Positions 1-9,370 of a stretch of DNA of 36,988 bases are shown one piece after another. The notes beneath the pieces were generated by a model that did no database searches, had not been told where the DNA came from, and saw only the letters and a program-made list of their open reading frames with translations. Source of the DNA: an uncultured Opitutia bacterium (GTDB lineage Bacteria > Verrucomicrobiota > Verrucomicrobiia > Opitutales > JABJCN01); assembly GCA_913048125.1 (NCBI GenBank), contig CAJWWL010000003.1, positions 1 to 36,988 on the forward strand. Reading direction: 5' to 3'. Positions within the stretch are counted from its first letter, which is position 1. Each line of letters begins with the position of its first letter. The position numbers were made by a program, and so were the translations under genes.

Positions 1-1
1 C

Positions 2-55
2 GTCTGGGGCGACGATGGTCACAGTGGTCGTCATGGTGGTGCAATCTTTCCGTAG
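2..55 (+). CDS. C-terminal end of an esterase/alpha-beta hydrolase (partial, truncated by window start; ends at TAG 53-55)
   Basis: Frame 2 reads VWGDDGHSGRHGGAIFP*, which aligns residue by residue with the C-terminus of the next ORF ([26 protein letters not shown]). The catalytic-His region H-x(3)-HGG is recognisable. Confidence 0.6.
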   Translation, partial: VWGDDGHSGRHGGAIFP

Positions 56-85
56 TCTGCCCAATGGATTTTCTCTGATACTGGG

Positions 86-916
86 ATGGAAGAGAACCCT
101 TCTAAGGAAAAAGAGGTTCAAGAATTTGAGTTAGGTGAGGATTCAAAACGTCATCCCGGGGTTCCTAAAGGCAGTGTCACAAGACACATCCACGAAAGTA
201 AGATTTTTAAGGATACACGCCGAGAGTACTTCTTGTATGTCCCTGCGCAATACAAGGCTGATCAACCAGCTTGCGTCATGGTTTTTCAGGATGGACATGC
301 CTTCGTTAAGGAGGACGGTGACATTCGTGCTCCCATTGTGTTTGATAATCTAATTGCGAAAGGGGATTTGCCTGTAACGATCGGCATATTTCTCAACCCT
401 GGTCATCGTGGTGAGAAGTTTCCGGAGAGCCGTTGGAAATCGAACAATCGGAGTTACGAGTACGATTCTCTGGGGGATGGATACGCTCGATTTCTGCTGG
501 AAGAAATTTTGCCGTCAGTTAGCAAGAAGTACAACCTCTCGGACAAAGCCGAAGATCGTGCCATCTGTGGTGCTAGTTCGGGAGGTATCTGTGCGTTCAC
601 AGTGGCTTGGGAGCGTCCGGATGCCTTCTCCAAAGTTTTCAGTATGATCGGGAGTTTTACCAATATTCGAGGCGGTCATGTTTATCCAAGTTGGATTCGC
701 AAGACTGCGCCCAAGCCTATTCGTGTTTACTTGCAGGGTGGCGAAAACGATCTGGATAATATTCATGGTCATTGGCCCCTTGCCAATTTACAAATGGCTG
801 CTGCACTTAGCTACATGGGCTATCAACATAAGTTTGTATACGGTAAGGGTAAACACAATCTCAAGCATGGTGGTGTTCTCCTTCCTGAAGCCCTGCGCTG
901 GCTTTGGGCAGAATAG
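86..916 (+). CDS. Esterase, enterochelin esterase-like alpha/beta hydrolase (Esterase D/Fes family)
   Basis: 276 aa; [25 protein letters not shown], nucleophile elbow GASSGG, C-terminal KHNLKHGG. Open reading continues upstream in frame to the TAG at 53-55, so the true start is uncertain. Confidence 0.85.
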   Translation: MEENPSKEKEVQEFELGEDSKRHPGVPKGSVTRHIHESKIFKDTRREYFLYVPAQYKADQPACVMVFQDGHAFVKEDGDIRAPIVFDNLIAKGDLPVTIGIFLNPGHRGEKFPESRWKSNNRSYEYDSLGDGYARFLLEEILPSVSKKYNLSDKAEDRAICGASSGGICAFTVAWERPDAFSKVFSMIGSFTNIRGGHVYPSWIRKTAPKPIRVYLQGGENDLDNIHGHWPLANLQMAAALSYMGYQHKFVYGKGKHNLKHGGVLLPEALRWLWAE

Positions 917-923
917 TTTTTCA

Positions 924-1877
924 ATGTCCAATTTACGTAGATTACAAGTTATTGATTCACATACGGGCGGTGAACCCACACGGGTTGTTGTAGGGGGTGC
1001 GCCTGAATTTGCTGGTAGGACACCCAGCGAAATACGAGAGCTTTTGCAAAGTGATCATGACTGGGTCAGATCCGCTTGTATCCTTGAGCCCCGTGGTCAT
1101 GAGGCAATTGTGGGTGCTTACCTATCAGAGCCTACTCTTGATGACTGTGTGGCTGGAGTCCTGTTTTTCAATAACGTAGGCTACCTCAATGGTTGTGTGC
1201 ATGGTACGATTGGGCTTGCTGTGACCTTGGCTCATCTCGGACGTATCGGTCCTGGCGTCCATAAGGTTGAGGCACCAACTGGAGTGCTTTCCGTAGAAGT
1301 CACTGGTCATGGCGAGGTCACGGTTCAAAATGTCCGTAGTTATCGCTATCAAAAAAATGTTCCAGTGCATGTCCCTGGATATGCTGAGGTACTTGGTGAT
1401 ATTGCTTGGGGTGGCAATTGGTTCTTCCTTGTCGAGGCTGGTACACATATCGACATCAATATCACCAATCTCGACAAACTAACTCAGTTCTCCGAAGCAA
1501 TTCGTGATTCTTTAGTCAAGGCTGGCATCACAGGAGAGGATGGGGGCGAGATTGACCATATTGAAGTCTTTGGACCGCCGATGAATCCTGCACAGGCTGA
1601 TAGCAAAAACTTTGTCCTCTGTCCGGGGGGCGCCTATGATCGTTCTCCTTGTGGTACTGGTACGAGTGCAAAGTTAGCATGCCTGCATGCTGATGGTAAG
1701 CTACGTCCCGGGGACATCTGGCGTCAGGCTGGAATCTTGGATACTGTTTTTATCGGCTCCATCGAAGAATCTGCCAAAGGAGGAATCTTACCGACCATAA
1801 AAGGTAGTGCATTCATCACCGCTGAGTCTGAACTTATCATCGACGATGCTGACCCCTTCCAGCATGGGATCGTCTGA
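924..1877 (+). CDS. Proline racemase / 4-hydroxyproline 2-epimerase family protein
   Basis: ORF track starts at 678, but the internal ATG at 924 (MSNLRRLQVIDSHTGGEPTRVV) matches the family N-terminus and does not overlap the esterase. Two active-site Cys motifs: NGCVHGTIG and DRSPCGTGTSA. Confidence 0.88.
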   Translation: MSNLRRLQVIDSHTGGEPTRVVVGGAPEFAGRTPSEIRELLQSDHDWVRSACILEPRGHEAIVGAYLSEPTLDDCVAGVLFFNNVGYLNGCVHGTIGLAVTLAHLGRIGPGVHKVEAPTGVLSVEVTGHGEVTVQNVRSYRYQKNVPVHVPGYAEVLGDIAWGGNWFFLVEAGTHIDINITNLDKLTQFSEAIRDSLVKAGITGEDGGEIDHIEVFGPPMNPAQADSKNFVLCPGGAYDRSPCGTGTSAKLACLHADGKLRPGDIWRQAGILDTVFIGSIEESAKGGILPTIKGSAFITAESELIIDDADPFQHGIV

Positions 1878-1941
1878 TTCGAGACTTTATTGCTTCATTG
1901 GAAAGACGACTTTTTTCCTCCAAGAAACAGTATTCCTCTAG

Positions 1942-3201
1942 ATGAACTCAGATTCTCAGCGTGTGCTCATAATCGGTGGCGGAATCATTGGCCTATGTTC
2001 AGCCTGGTACCTATCCAAGGCTGGATATAAGGTTGTCATACTCGACCGTGACTCCACTCACCGTGAATCATGTTCTGATGAAAATGCGGGCATGATCGTT
2101 CCCAGTCACTTTATCCCTTTGGCCGCGCCGGGCGTAATTGGGCAAGGTCTGCGATGGATGCTAAATCCCAGAAGTCCTTTCTATCTTCGCCCTCGTCTCG
2201 ATCTGGAATTATGGCGCTGGTGCTGGCAGTTTTTCCGATGTTCCAACAAGGCCAATGTAATTAAGCAAAGACAGTTGCTGGCTGACTTAAGTCTCAAGAG
2301 TCGAGAACTTATTATCTCGATGGGGGAGGAACTGGAAGTTGAAATCGTAAAGCGTGGGCTTGTGATGTACTGCCGTACGCATGAGGGTTTGGAGGATGAG
2401 TCTGCGGTCGCAGAGATGGCCAGATTAGTCGGGATAGAAACTGAGATTTGCTCTCCTGAGCGCATACGTGAACTGGATCCTGATGCCACGATGGATGTGG
2501 TAGGTGGAGTTTGGTTTCCGCAAGATTGTCACCTCGATCCAACTCTGCTTTTGTCTGCACTTAGAAATTCAATCACAATTCGGGGAGGAGAGTTCGTACA
2601 TGCAGATGCTATTCGTTTCAACCGAGTTGGTGCTCGAGTACATAGTGTGGAAGTGGCAAGCGGTGAAGATTTTGCTGCGGACCATTTTGTCATTGCATGT
2701 GGTGCATGGTCGCCTGAGTTAGCACGTGAGTTCAATTTGAGAATGCCTATGCAGGGAGGCAAGGGATACTCCATGACTTTGGAGAAACCGGCGGAGTTGC
2801 CTCGTGTCTGCTCGTTGCTCAAGGAGGGCCGGGTGGCAGTGACTCCTATGGGTGAAAAGCTCAGGGTGGCTGGCACAATGGAGATTTGTGGTCGGGATCT
2901 CTCCGTGAATGAGCAAAGAGTTCAGGGGATCATCGATTCATTCTGTCAATTCTTCCCCGCCTTTGATTCCGCTCATTTTAAGGGTTTGGAGGTCTGGTCG
3001 GGACTACGTCCATGCACTCCTGATGGGATGCCATACGTGGGCAAGGTCCCTTCAGTCGACAACACCATCGTTGCGACAGGTCACTCTATGCTGGGATTGA
3101 GCCTAGGGGCAGTTTCAGGGAGACTGGTCGCGGATCAGATAAACAACTCTGATTCCTTGCCTTTAGACATTACAAATCTCGATCCAGCAAGATTTGCCTA
3201 A
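1942..3201 (+). CDS. FAD-dependent D-amino acid dehydrogenase / DAO-family oxidoreductase (DadA-like)
   Basis: N-terminal Rossmann VLIIGGGIIGLCSAWYLSKAGYKVVILDRD; C-terminal WSGLRPCTPDGMPYVGKVP...ATGHSMLGLSLGAVSGRLVAD typical of DAO/DadA. Confidence 0.88.
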   Translation: MNSDSQRVLIIGGGIIGLCSAWYLSKAGYKVVILDRDSTHRESCSDENAGMIVPSHFIPLAAPGVIGQGLRWMLNPRSPFYLRPRLDLELWRWCWQFFRCSNKANVIKQRQLLADLSLKSRELIISMGEELEVEIVKRGLVMYCRTHEGLEDESAVAEMARLVGIETEICSPERIRELDPDATMDVVGGVWFPQDCHLDPTLLLSALRNSITIRGGEFVHADAIRFNRVGARVHSVEVASGEDFAADHFVIACGAWSPELAREFNLRMPMQGGKGYSMTLEKPAELPRVCSLLKEGRVAVTPMGEKLRVAGTMEICGRDLSVNEQRVQGIIDSFCQFFPAFDSAHFKGLEVWSGLRPCTPDGMPYVGKVPSVDNTIVATGHSMLGLSLGAVSGRLVADQINNSDSLPLDITNLDPARFA

Positions 3202-3272
3202 TCTCTTCTGTACCCGAGATTCCTTCAGCAGTGAGAGCCTTCAGGTACAAGCCATCTGTGAAAAGTCTGAGA

Positions 3273-3728
3273 CTATTTCACTGTGATGGTGATCTTCTCG
3301 GATACAACCGGCTTATCGTGCGGGATGTGTGCAAAGTCTGCGAAGACGAGCTGCAGGGTATGTTTGCCGGGTTTGAGTTCTAGCATGGTCTCAGTTTGGC
3401 CAAGGCCGAAGTGCTTTAGCTTATCGCTGGCGGCAAGCGGCTGGTCCATCGGAGGAAGCTTTTCCATGTCGATGAGTAAGTGGTGGTGTCCTGTGTTGGC
3501 TGGTGCTTTACCGTCGGGTCCGACAATGCCTGCGGGGCAAACGCCCATACCCTTGAGACCAAAAACAACTTTGAACTTGGTCTTTACTGTTTTGCCGTCC
3601 TTGGGAGATATGATATAAGTCTTGGCTCCTTTAGGAGATGGAGAACGGGGAAGCTTGGGCTCATCTTTTGCGTTGGAAATCAAGCCCGATAGAAACAGTG
3701 AGGTGATAAGAATTATTATTTTGTTCAT
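3273..3728 (-). CDS. DUF4399-type secreted protein
   Basis: 151 aa with signal peptide (MNKIIILITSLFLSGLISNA); ISPKDGKTVKTKFKVVFGLKGMGVCPAG...TGHHHLLID...HFGLGQTETMLELKPGKHTLQLVFAD. Confidence 0.8.
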   Translation of the reverse strand: MNKIIILITSLFLSGLISNAKDEPKLPRSPSPKGAKTYIISPKDGKTVKTKFKVVFGLKGMGVCPAGIVGPDGKAPANTGHHHLLIDMEKLPPMDQPLAASDKLKHFGLGQTETMLELKPGKHTLQLVFADFAHIPHDKPVVSEKITITVK

Positions 3729-3795
3729 TTGATAAGAGAGGTTTGCTTAGGTGATTTATAATGGGACATGAAGATTTGCTTTAAGACAACTTTGT

Positions 3796-6384
3796 CTAGT
3801 TCAGCTTGATGGGCTTGCCGTAAATTTGCATTTCATGAATGGACCAGTAGAGGCTAGGTGCTGAGCCTGTTTGCATGATTTTTAGATACTTTGCTTGTGT
3901 TGAGGGAAAAATGATATCCGTCAAGGGATGGCGTCCCGCACCTTTACTGATCGGACTCGACCACTTTTTCCCATCTAAGGAAGCCTGCACTTCATAGCCT
4001 CGAGGATAATCTCTAGAGGATCCTGCAGAGTCGAGTAGGATACGATTTACAGTCGAGGTTTCTGGTAGTTCAACTTGGAACCACATTCCGGGTACCTGAG
4101 AAGTTCCTGTATCGAAGCGGGAACGTCCGTTGCCATCCACGACGTTCTTGGCAGCACCCGAGTTGTGACTAGCGGCGAATTTCCACTCACTGCGATTTGT
4201 GAGCAAGGGCGGTTCGAGTTCTTCAAGTTCTGCTTCTGTCCATGGCAGTTTGCGCTCAAGAGACTCTTTGCGAATAGCGGCTACAAATTCCTTGGAGATG
4301 GGCCCTCCTTTGTTACCGAAACTATTACGGATATAGGTGGAGACTGCGGCGATCCACTCGTCGTCGTTGGCGGCGAGCGGAAGCATCTGTCCCGGATAGG
4401 TCTTACCATCAAGTGGCCCAGTCAGACCGTGTAGAATAGTGCGCACAAGACTTCCGCCAGACCCTAGGACACGACCTGAGCCTGGTAGAGGTGGGCCTAG
4501 GGTAACCTTAGGTTGGCCTGCCATGGGCGTTCCCTTACCATCTCCACCGTGGCAGGCATAGCAGAGTTGCTTGTAGATGACAGAGCCTTGCTCCATCTGT
4601 TTTGCATAAAGCGCATCGCGGCGGCGTTGCTCGGCGAGACGGGCACGTTCGATGGCGAGGGAGGCGCGGTTGCTGGCAATACGCTTCAGGATGGGTTTGT
4701 CACCGTGGGCTTGGAGAAGAGAATTTTCAATGCTAGCGAGAGCTTCTGATCCCGCTGTTCCACCACTGTATGCAATCGAATTAATGACCTGGATGGCGAC
4801 ATCTGCATCCTTCTCTTTCTTGAGTTTGCCTAGGGCGGAGATGATGGTTGTATCTCTGTCTGTAAGATGAGGTTCGCTGACCCGGATGGCGGCTTGGCGG
4901 ACGCGCGGGTCGGCGTCCATGATTGCCTCGGCAAGAAGTCCGGGCTTGGCGGCTTCCAGTCCTTCAAGAGTCCAGAGTGCGTGAACTCGACCCAGCGGAG
5001 ATTCGTTTTGGCGGACAATCTTTTCTAGGTCGGGAACGACCGATTTGCCGTTCTCCCGCAAGATAATGAGCTTTTGCGCAGTGTCGCGCCACCATCCGTT
5101 TGGGTGCGAGAGGTGAGTGACAAGCTCAGCCGTGGACTCGTTGAGCATATTAGGCTTGGGACCGGGCTTGAAGGTTTTGTGGACGAGGCGGTAGATACGT
5201 CCTTTGCCTACATTTTTATCTAGTCCCCACTGATCGATGATGCCGCGCAGGTAACTGCCTCGGCGAGTCCAGTTACCCTGCTGAATGATGCCGCGATGCA
5301 TATCAATAAAGAACATGGAGCCGTCTGGTGCTGTCTCGGCCCCAAGTGGACGAAAGTTGATATCCTTTGCGCGTATGAACTCACTGCCTGGATTGGCATT
5401 ACTTAGTACGGTAAGGCCGTTCTCCCGGGTTACATTGGCTCGGCGAATCAGACGGCCCACGGGTTCTGGGATGAACAGATTTCCGTGAAGTTCCTTGGGA
5501 AGACGATCTCCCCTGTAGATTCCTTGTCCTGCGCAACCAGTGAAGGCATTAAGCCCTCCATGGGAACCGACTCTGCGACGACCACCTTGGACGTCTGGCA
5601 CTGCAGCTATTGGATAGACGCGTCGAAAGTCGGGAGTGGTTTGGCCAGAAGCGTCAAACATGCCATAGATGGGTGGTTGCTGGAAGAAGAAAGCAGGGTT
5701 CTCTCCTCCGCCGGTAGAGTAGTAGACGCGGCCCTCATTGTCGCTGGTCAACCCCCATTGACCGCCACCGCGTGGTAGTTGCTCTTTGCGAAATGTGCCA
5801 TCGGTGTAGCGGTAGCGCACGTTCTGATAGGTGATGTAAATCCAATTATCCAAATTCCAGATTAGCCCGCTGGGTTGGTGTTCCATGTTGCCGCCTCGTC
5901 GACCACCTTCAAAAATCTTTACCTTTTCATCAGCGACTCCATCCCCGTCGGAGTCACGGTAGTTCCATAGATCTAAGGTATTTGTGACGCCGACCATCAC
6001 GCGATCGTCCAATGGAAGTACCATGCGCGGAAGAAGTAGATTATCGATAAAAACAGTGCTCTTATCGTAGTTTCCATCTCCATTGGTGTCTTCATGTCTA
6101 CTGATGCGACTATTGGGGGCTTGCTCGTCGGTGGCGTCGGCGGTCTGCATGTAGGTGAGCATCTCTACCACGTATAGTACGCCATTGCCATCCCATGCGA
6201 GGGCCACCGGTTCCTCTACCTGTGGTTCGCTGAGGACAAGTTCGAGTGCGTAACCATCCGGCAATTCGATGGACTTTAGGGCCTCTTCCTTGGATAGAAA
6301 GCCACGTTGGTAGATTTCTTCTCCAATAGCCGAGTAAACCTGAAAGGAAAGAAGTAAGATTGCGCCAAGGATGATTCTGTTCAT
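3796..6384 (-). CDS. PVC-type membrane-bound dehydrogenase: beta-propeller + HEAT-like region + cytochrome c (CYACH) + C-terminal F5/8C-discoidin-like domain
   Basis: Signal peptide; SIELPDGYALELVLSEPQVEEPVALAWDGNGVLYVVEM; HEAT-like segment around LAEAIMDADPRVRQAAIRV; heme motif CYACHGGDGKG; C-terminal NVVDGNGRSRFDTGTSQVPGMWFQVELPETSTVNRILLD...YPRGYEVQASLDGKKW. Confidence 0.88.
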   Translation of the reverse strand: MNRIILGAILLLSFQVYSAIGEEIYQRGFLSKEEALKSIELPDGYALELVLSEPQVEEPVALAWDGNGVLYVVEMLTYMQTADATDEQAPNSRISRHEDTNGDGNYDKSTVFIDNLLLPRMVLPLDDRVMVGVTNTLDLWNYRDSDGDGVADEKVKIFEGGRRGGNMEHQPSGLIWNLDNWIYITYQNVRYRYTDGTFRKEQLPRGGGQWGLTSDNEGRVYYSTGGGENPAFFFQQPPIYGMFDASGQTTPDFRRVYPIAAVPDVQGGRRRVGSHGGLNAFTGCAGQGIYRGDRLPKELHGNLFIPEPVGRLIRRANVTRENGLTVLSNANPGSEFIRAKDINFRPLGAETAPDGSMFFIDMHRGIIQQGNWTRRGSYLRGIIDQWGLDKNVGKGRIYRLVHKTFKPGPKPNMLNESTAELVTHLSHPNGWWRDTAQKLIILRENGKSVVPDLEKIVRQNESPLGRVHALWTLEGLEAAKPGLLAEAIMDADPRVRQAAIRVSEPHLTDRDTTIISALGKLKKEKDADVAIQVINSIAYSGGTAGSEALASIENSLLQAHGDKPILKRIASNRASLAIERARLAEQRRRDALYAKQMEQGSVIYKQLCYACHGGDGKGTPMAGQPKVTLGPPLPGSGRVLGSGGSLVRTILHGLTGPLDGKTYPGQMLPLAANDDEWIAAVSTYIRNSFGNKGGPISKEFVAAIRKESLERKLPWTEAELEELEPPLLTNRSEWKFAASHNSGAAKNVVDGNGRSRFDTGTSQVPGMWFQVELPETSTVNRILLDSAGSSRDYPRGYEVQASLDGKKWSSPISKGAGRHPLTDIIFPSTQAKYLKIMQTGSAPSLYWSIHEMQIYGKPIKLN

Positions 6385-6506
6385 GAGCTTTGTCGTAGGT
6401 ATGGAAATCAGAAGTCGATAGATAATGTGCCGAATTATTGAACTGAGACTAAGTGGATGTTAAGCTTGAGGGACAAATCTACATTGGTCTTGGGCTAGTG
6501 GAATTA

Positions 6507-7970
6507 CTATTTTTTTTCTGTGCTGGTTTCCTCTTCGCTTTTAACTTTCGGGATCTTGAGCCAGAGCCAGGTTGTTTCGTTGATGAGATAGTCTCCCCGG
6601 CTTTCGCTAGTCTGGAATGATCGGGTAACGGTTTGCTCAAATGCCTTTTCATGGGTTTCCGATATATGGATTTGAAAAGGGTGGTTACCTTTGGGGGTAT
6701 CTTTGTGGATGGTGAGAGATACGGTTGCTTCCTTGGTGTCCTCGGCAATATCAAGGCCTTCTGCGCAGATTGGTTCAGGGAGTCCACTCAGCTTTACTTT
6801 GAGTGGTTGCTTGTGGCCGTTTTTTCGGTTAAGGTTAATCTTGATCTCCAACTTTTTTTCGAGTTTAGCCTCGTGGATGTCTTTTGCTATGGTGGGTTCG
6901 AAAGAAGGTTTTGGTTCATTTATTGAGAGCCTGTAATTGTAGTTTTCACCTGCGTTTCCATAGCGTTCTCGAATTTTGAGAGTGTACGGGGTGTCAGTCC
7001 CAGACTTTAGAAGATAACCTGCATCGGGGCTGTTGCGGTCTTCATCATCGACTTCTTTGATAAGCTTTTCGCCATTGTAAACTTCCAGAACAGTGTCGGT
7101 GGGAAATTGAAGTGAATGTGCTTCTACATGTATGTGGGCTGACGTTCCCTTTGATACTTTGACTTTGTAAGTGTCGGTTTCGTCTGGGAGTTTGAAGATT
7201 CCCGCGAGAGAACTTGGGACATTTAGAACTTTTGTAGGGGATAGTTCGGCATGCTCGGCGCTGGGTGGGGGAGAACTCGGCTTGCCGAGGCTCAGTTTTA
7301 GGCGATAGACCGAATTTTCGTCGCCTGCATATTGGATGCTTGTTGAGGCTTTTGATGTGACGGCAAGGACTTGTAAGGTATGCATTCCATTTTGGCGAGC
7401 GGTGTAGACGAGGTGTGGGTCTAGGTTGTGTGTGTCGCTGGCAACCGCTAATTCATACCCGCGAGGGTCAAGGATGTGGAGGAATGCATCGATAGGGGAA
7501 TATAGGCTATAGCCGTCGAGCTTTGCTGATAGAGTCTCTCCTTTTTTAAGATGAAACTGAAAGAAGTCGGTATCGCCTTTCTTCTGAAGACGGCCGTTGA
7601 TCAGGGCTGGAATTTTCTCAATTTTCTGCGCCTCAGCTAGGTGATTGTTTGGTTCGGATTCGAGAGTTTCCTCTTGCTGGGAAATGACAAATGTATGGGC
7701 GATAGAGATTCCTTTTTGTCCCAGAAGCCTAACAAGCACTGGCCCTGGTTGAGCATCCTTTGCAATTGTGATCTTCAATTGTCCGGATTTTTCAAGAGCT
7801 TCAATCGTGAGACCTTTGCGTGAAACCCAGAAATCTGGCGGCCAATCTTCGTGTTTCCCTGTAGCAAGAACCTCAATGGTGGTACCAGTTTGTCCACCTG
7901 GCGGGTGAAGTGCCGACGTCGCTGAAAGAAATGGAAGCAGGCTCGCGCCAAAGGTAAGGATTGCCCGCAT
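6507..7970 (-). CDS. PPC (bacterial pre-peptidase C-terminal) domain protein, secreted
   Basis: Signal peptide; ESEPNNHLAEAQKIEKIPALINGRLQKKGDTDFFQFHLKKGETLSAKLDGYSLYSPIDAFLHILDPRGYELA is a PPC signature; a second PPC-like stretch follows (LPDETDTYKVKVSKGTSAHIHVEAHSLQFPTDTVLEVYN). Confidence 0.85.
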   Translation of the reverse strand: MRAILTFGASLLPFLSATSALHPPGGQTGTTIEVLATGKHEDWPPDFWVSRKGLTIEALEKSGQLKITIAKDAQPGPVLVRLLGQKGISIAHTFVISQQEETLESEPNNHLAEAQKIEKIPALINGRLQKKGDTDFFQFHLKKGETLSAKLDGYSLYSPIDAFLHILDPRGYELAVASDTHNLDPHLVYTARQNGMHTLQVLAVTSKASTSIQYAGDENSVYRLKLSLGKPSSPPPSAEHAELSPTKVLNVPSSLAGIFKLPDETDTYKVKVSKGTSAHIHVEAHSLQFPTDTVLEVYNGEKLIKEVDDEDRNSPDAGYLLKSGTDTPYTLKIRERYGNAGENYNYRLSINEPKPSFEPTIAKDIHEAKLEKKLEIKINLNRKNGHKQPLKVKLSGLPEPICAEGLDIAEDTKEATVSLTIHKDTPKGNHPFQIHISETHEKAFEQTVTRSFQTSESRGDYLINETTWLWLKIPKVKSEEETSTEKK

Positions 7971-7984
7971 CCTATACAGGTTAT

Positions 7985-9310
7985 TTAAGCAAAGAGCTCC
8001 TTGATCAGACGCCCGTTATCGATGAGCTGTACAGGGCGTCCAGCCGGCGTGTGCAGAATCTGGTTAGGGTCGATGCCCATCTTGGTGTACAGACTGGCTG
8101 CGAAGTCTTCCGGAGAATAGACGTTGTCGTTTGCATAGTATCCTTTGACATCGGTAGCACCAACAATCTGGCCACCAGGAATGCCAGCGCCAGCCATCAG
8201 TACGCTCATGGCAAAAGACCAGTGGTCACGTCCACCTCGGTCATTGATTTTTGGTGTGCGTCCAAATTCACCGAGGCATATCACTAGGGTGTTGTCTAGA
8301 GATCCCCGTTCATGGAGGTCCTCAATTAGGGCACTTAACCCTTGGTCGACTGGTGGGAGTGCTTTATCTTTAAGACTAGGAAATATGTTGGTGTGATGGT
8401 CCCAGCCACCACTGTAAACCGTAACGAAAGGTACTCCAACCTCAGTCATACGTCTTGCTAATAGAAGCCGTTGGCCGAAACCATTGCGACCATAACGTTC
8501 GCGAGTCTTTTCCGGTTCCCGGGAAATATCAAAAGCTTCCTGTGCTGGCTTCGAGTAGACAAGTTCGTAACTTTGGCGATAGAATTCATCGATGCTTACA
8601 GCAGGATCCGCTGCAACCTTGTCCTGAATGCGTTCCAGATTGTCCAGCGTGGCCCGCAGTTCTCGTCGATTTTCTGCTCGTGGGTCTGCGATGACATCAG
8701 GTATGCTGACGTCTCGCACTTTGAAGGAAGAGCTATTCGGATCGTTTGAAAGAACGAAGGGCGCATAGGGGGCTCCAAGAAAGTTTGGCCCGCCGGAACG
8801 AGACATTCGAGGCATCGAGACATAGCCGGGTAAGCCGTTGCGCAAGTTGCGTTCTTTGGAAACAACTGAGCCCAAAGAGGGGTGGAAAGTGACATGTGCG
8901 CCGCATCCCACAGGCACAGGAGTCGGGCGGCCAGTCATGAGGTAGTGATTGCCCGCGCCGTGATTGTTCTGTTTGTGGGCAATAGACCTAACGACAGTGT
9001 ATTTATCCAATGACTTTGCCAACTGGGGAACTAGTTCGCAGAAGTGAACACCCGGCACAGATGTCTTTACCGTACCAAATTCCCCACGAATCCCATCTGG
9101 GGCTTCGGGCTTTGGGTCGAAGGTTTCGTAGTGGCTTGGGCCACCGTCAAGCCACACTAAAATACAACGTGTGTCGTTAGCGGTTTTGCTTGGATTGCCT
9201 GAGGCCTCTGCACGAAGATTCAGCAACTGTGGGAGAGTCAATCCACCGAGGGAGGAGAGGCCCACTTGAAGGAAGTCACGCCTTGTAGTGCCGTTGCAAT
9301 TACTGTGCAT
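7985..9310 (-). CDS. DUF1501 domain protein (Tat-exported)
   Basis: Tat-like signal TTRRDFLQVGLSSLGGLTLPQLL; CILVWLDGGPSHYETFDPKPEAPDGIRGEFGTVKTSVPGVHFCELVP; CLGEFGRTPKINDRGGRDHW. Confidence 0.93.
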   Translation of the reverse strand: MHSNCNGTTRRDFLQVGLSSLGGLTLPQLLNLRAEASGNPSKTANDTRCILVWLDGGPSHYETFDPKPEAPDGIRGEFGTVKTSVPGVHFCELVPQLAKSLDKYTVVRSIAHKQNNHGAGNHYLMTGRPTPVPVGCGAHVTFHPSLGSVVSKERNLRNGLPGYVSMPRMSRSGGPNFLGAPYAPFVLSNDPNSSSFKVRDVSIPDVIADPRAENRRELRATLDNLERIQDKVAADPAVSIDEFYRQSYELVYSKPAQEAFDISREPEKTRERYGRNGFGQRLLLARRMTEVGVPFVTVYSGGWDHHTNIFPSLKDKALPPVDQGLSALIEDLHERGSLDNTLVICLGEFGRTPKINDRGGRDHWSFAMSVLMAGAGIPGGQIVGATDVKGYYANDNVYSPEDFAASLYTKMGIDPNQILHTPAGRPVQLIDNGRLIKELFA

Positions 9311-9370
9311 GGATTTATCTTACTATCCTAAGAATATTCGAAGCGAGACTTTTTACGACATCATTATCCT

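Noticed and set aside
53-55. TAG recoding (stop reassigned to an amino acid) as explanation for the in-frame TAG
   Set aside because: TAG is used as an ordinary terminator for several other genes here (for example at 916, 17869, 23472, 35035, 36826), so genome-wide reassignment is not supported.
678-923. Upstream extension of the proline racemase ORF (start at 678)
   Set aside because: Overlaps the esterase in another frame and translates to non-family sequence. The family N-terminus begins at ATG 924.
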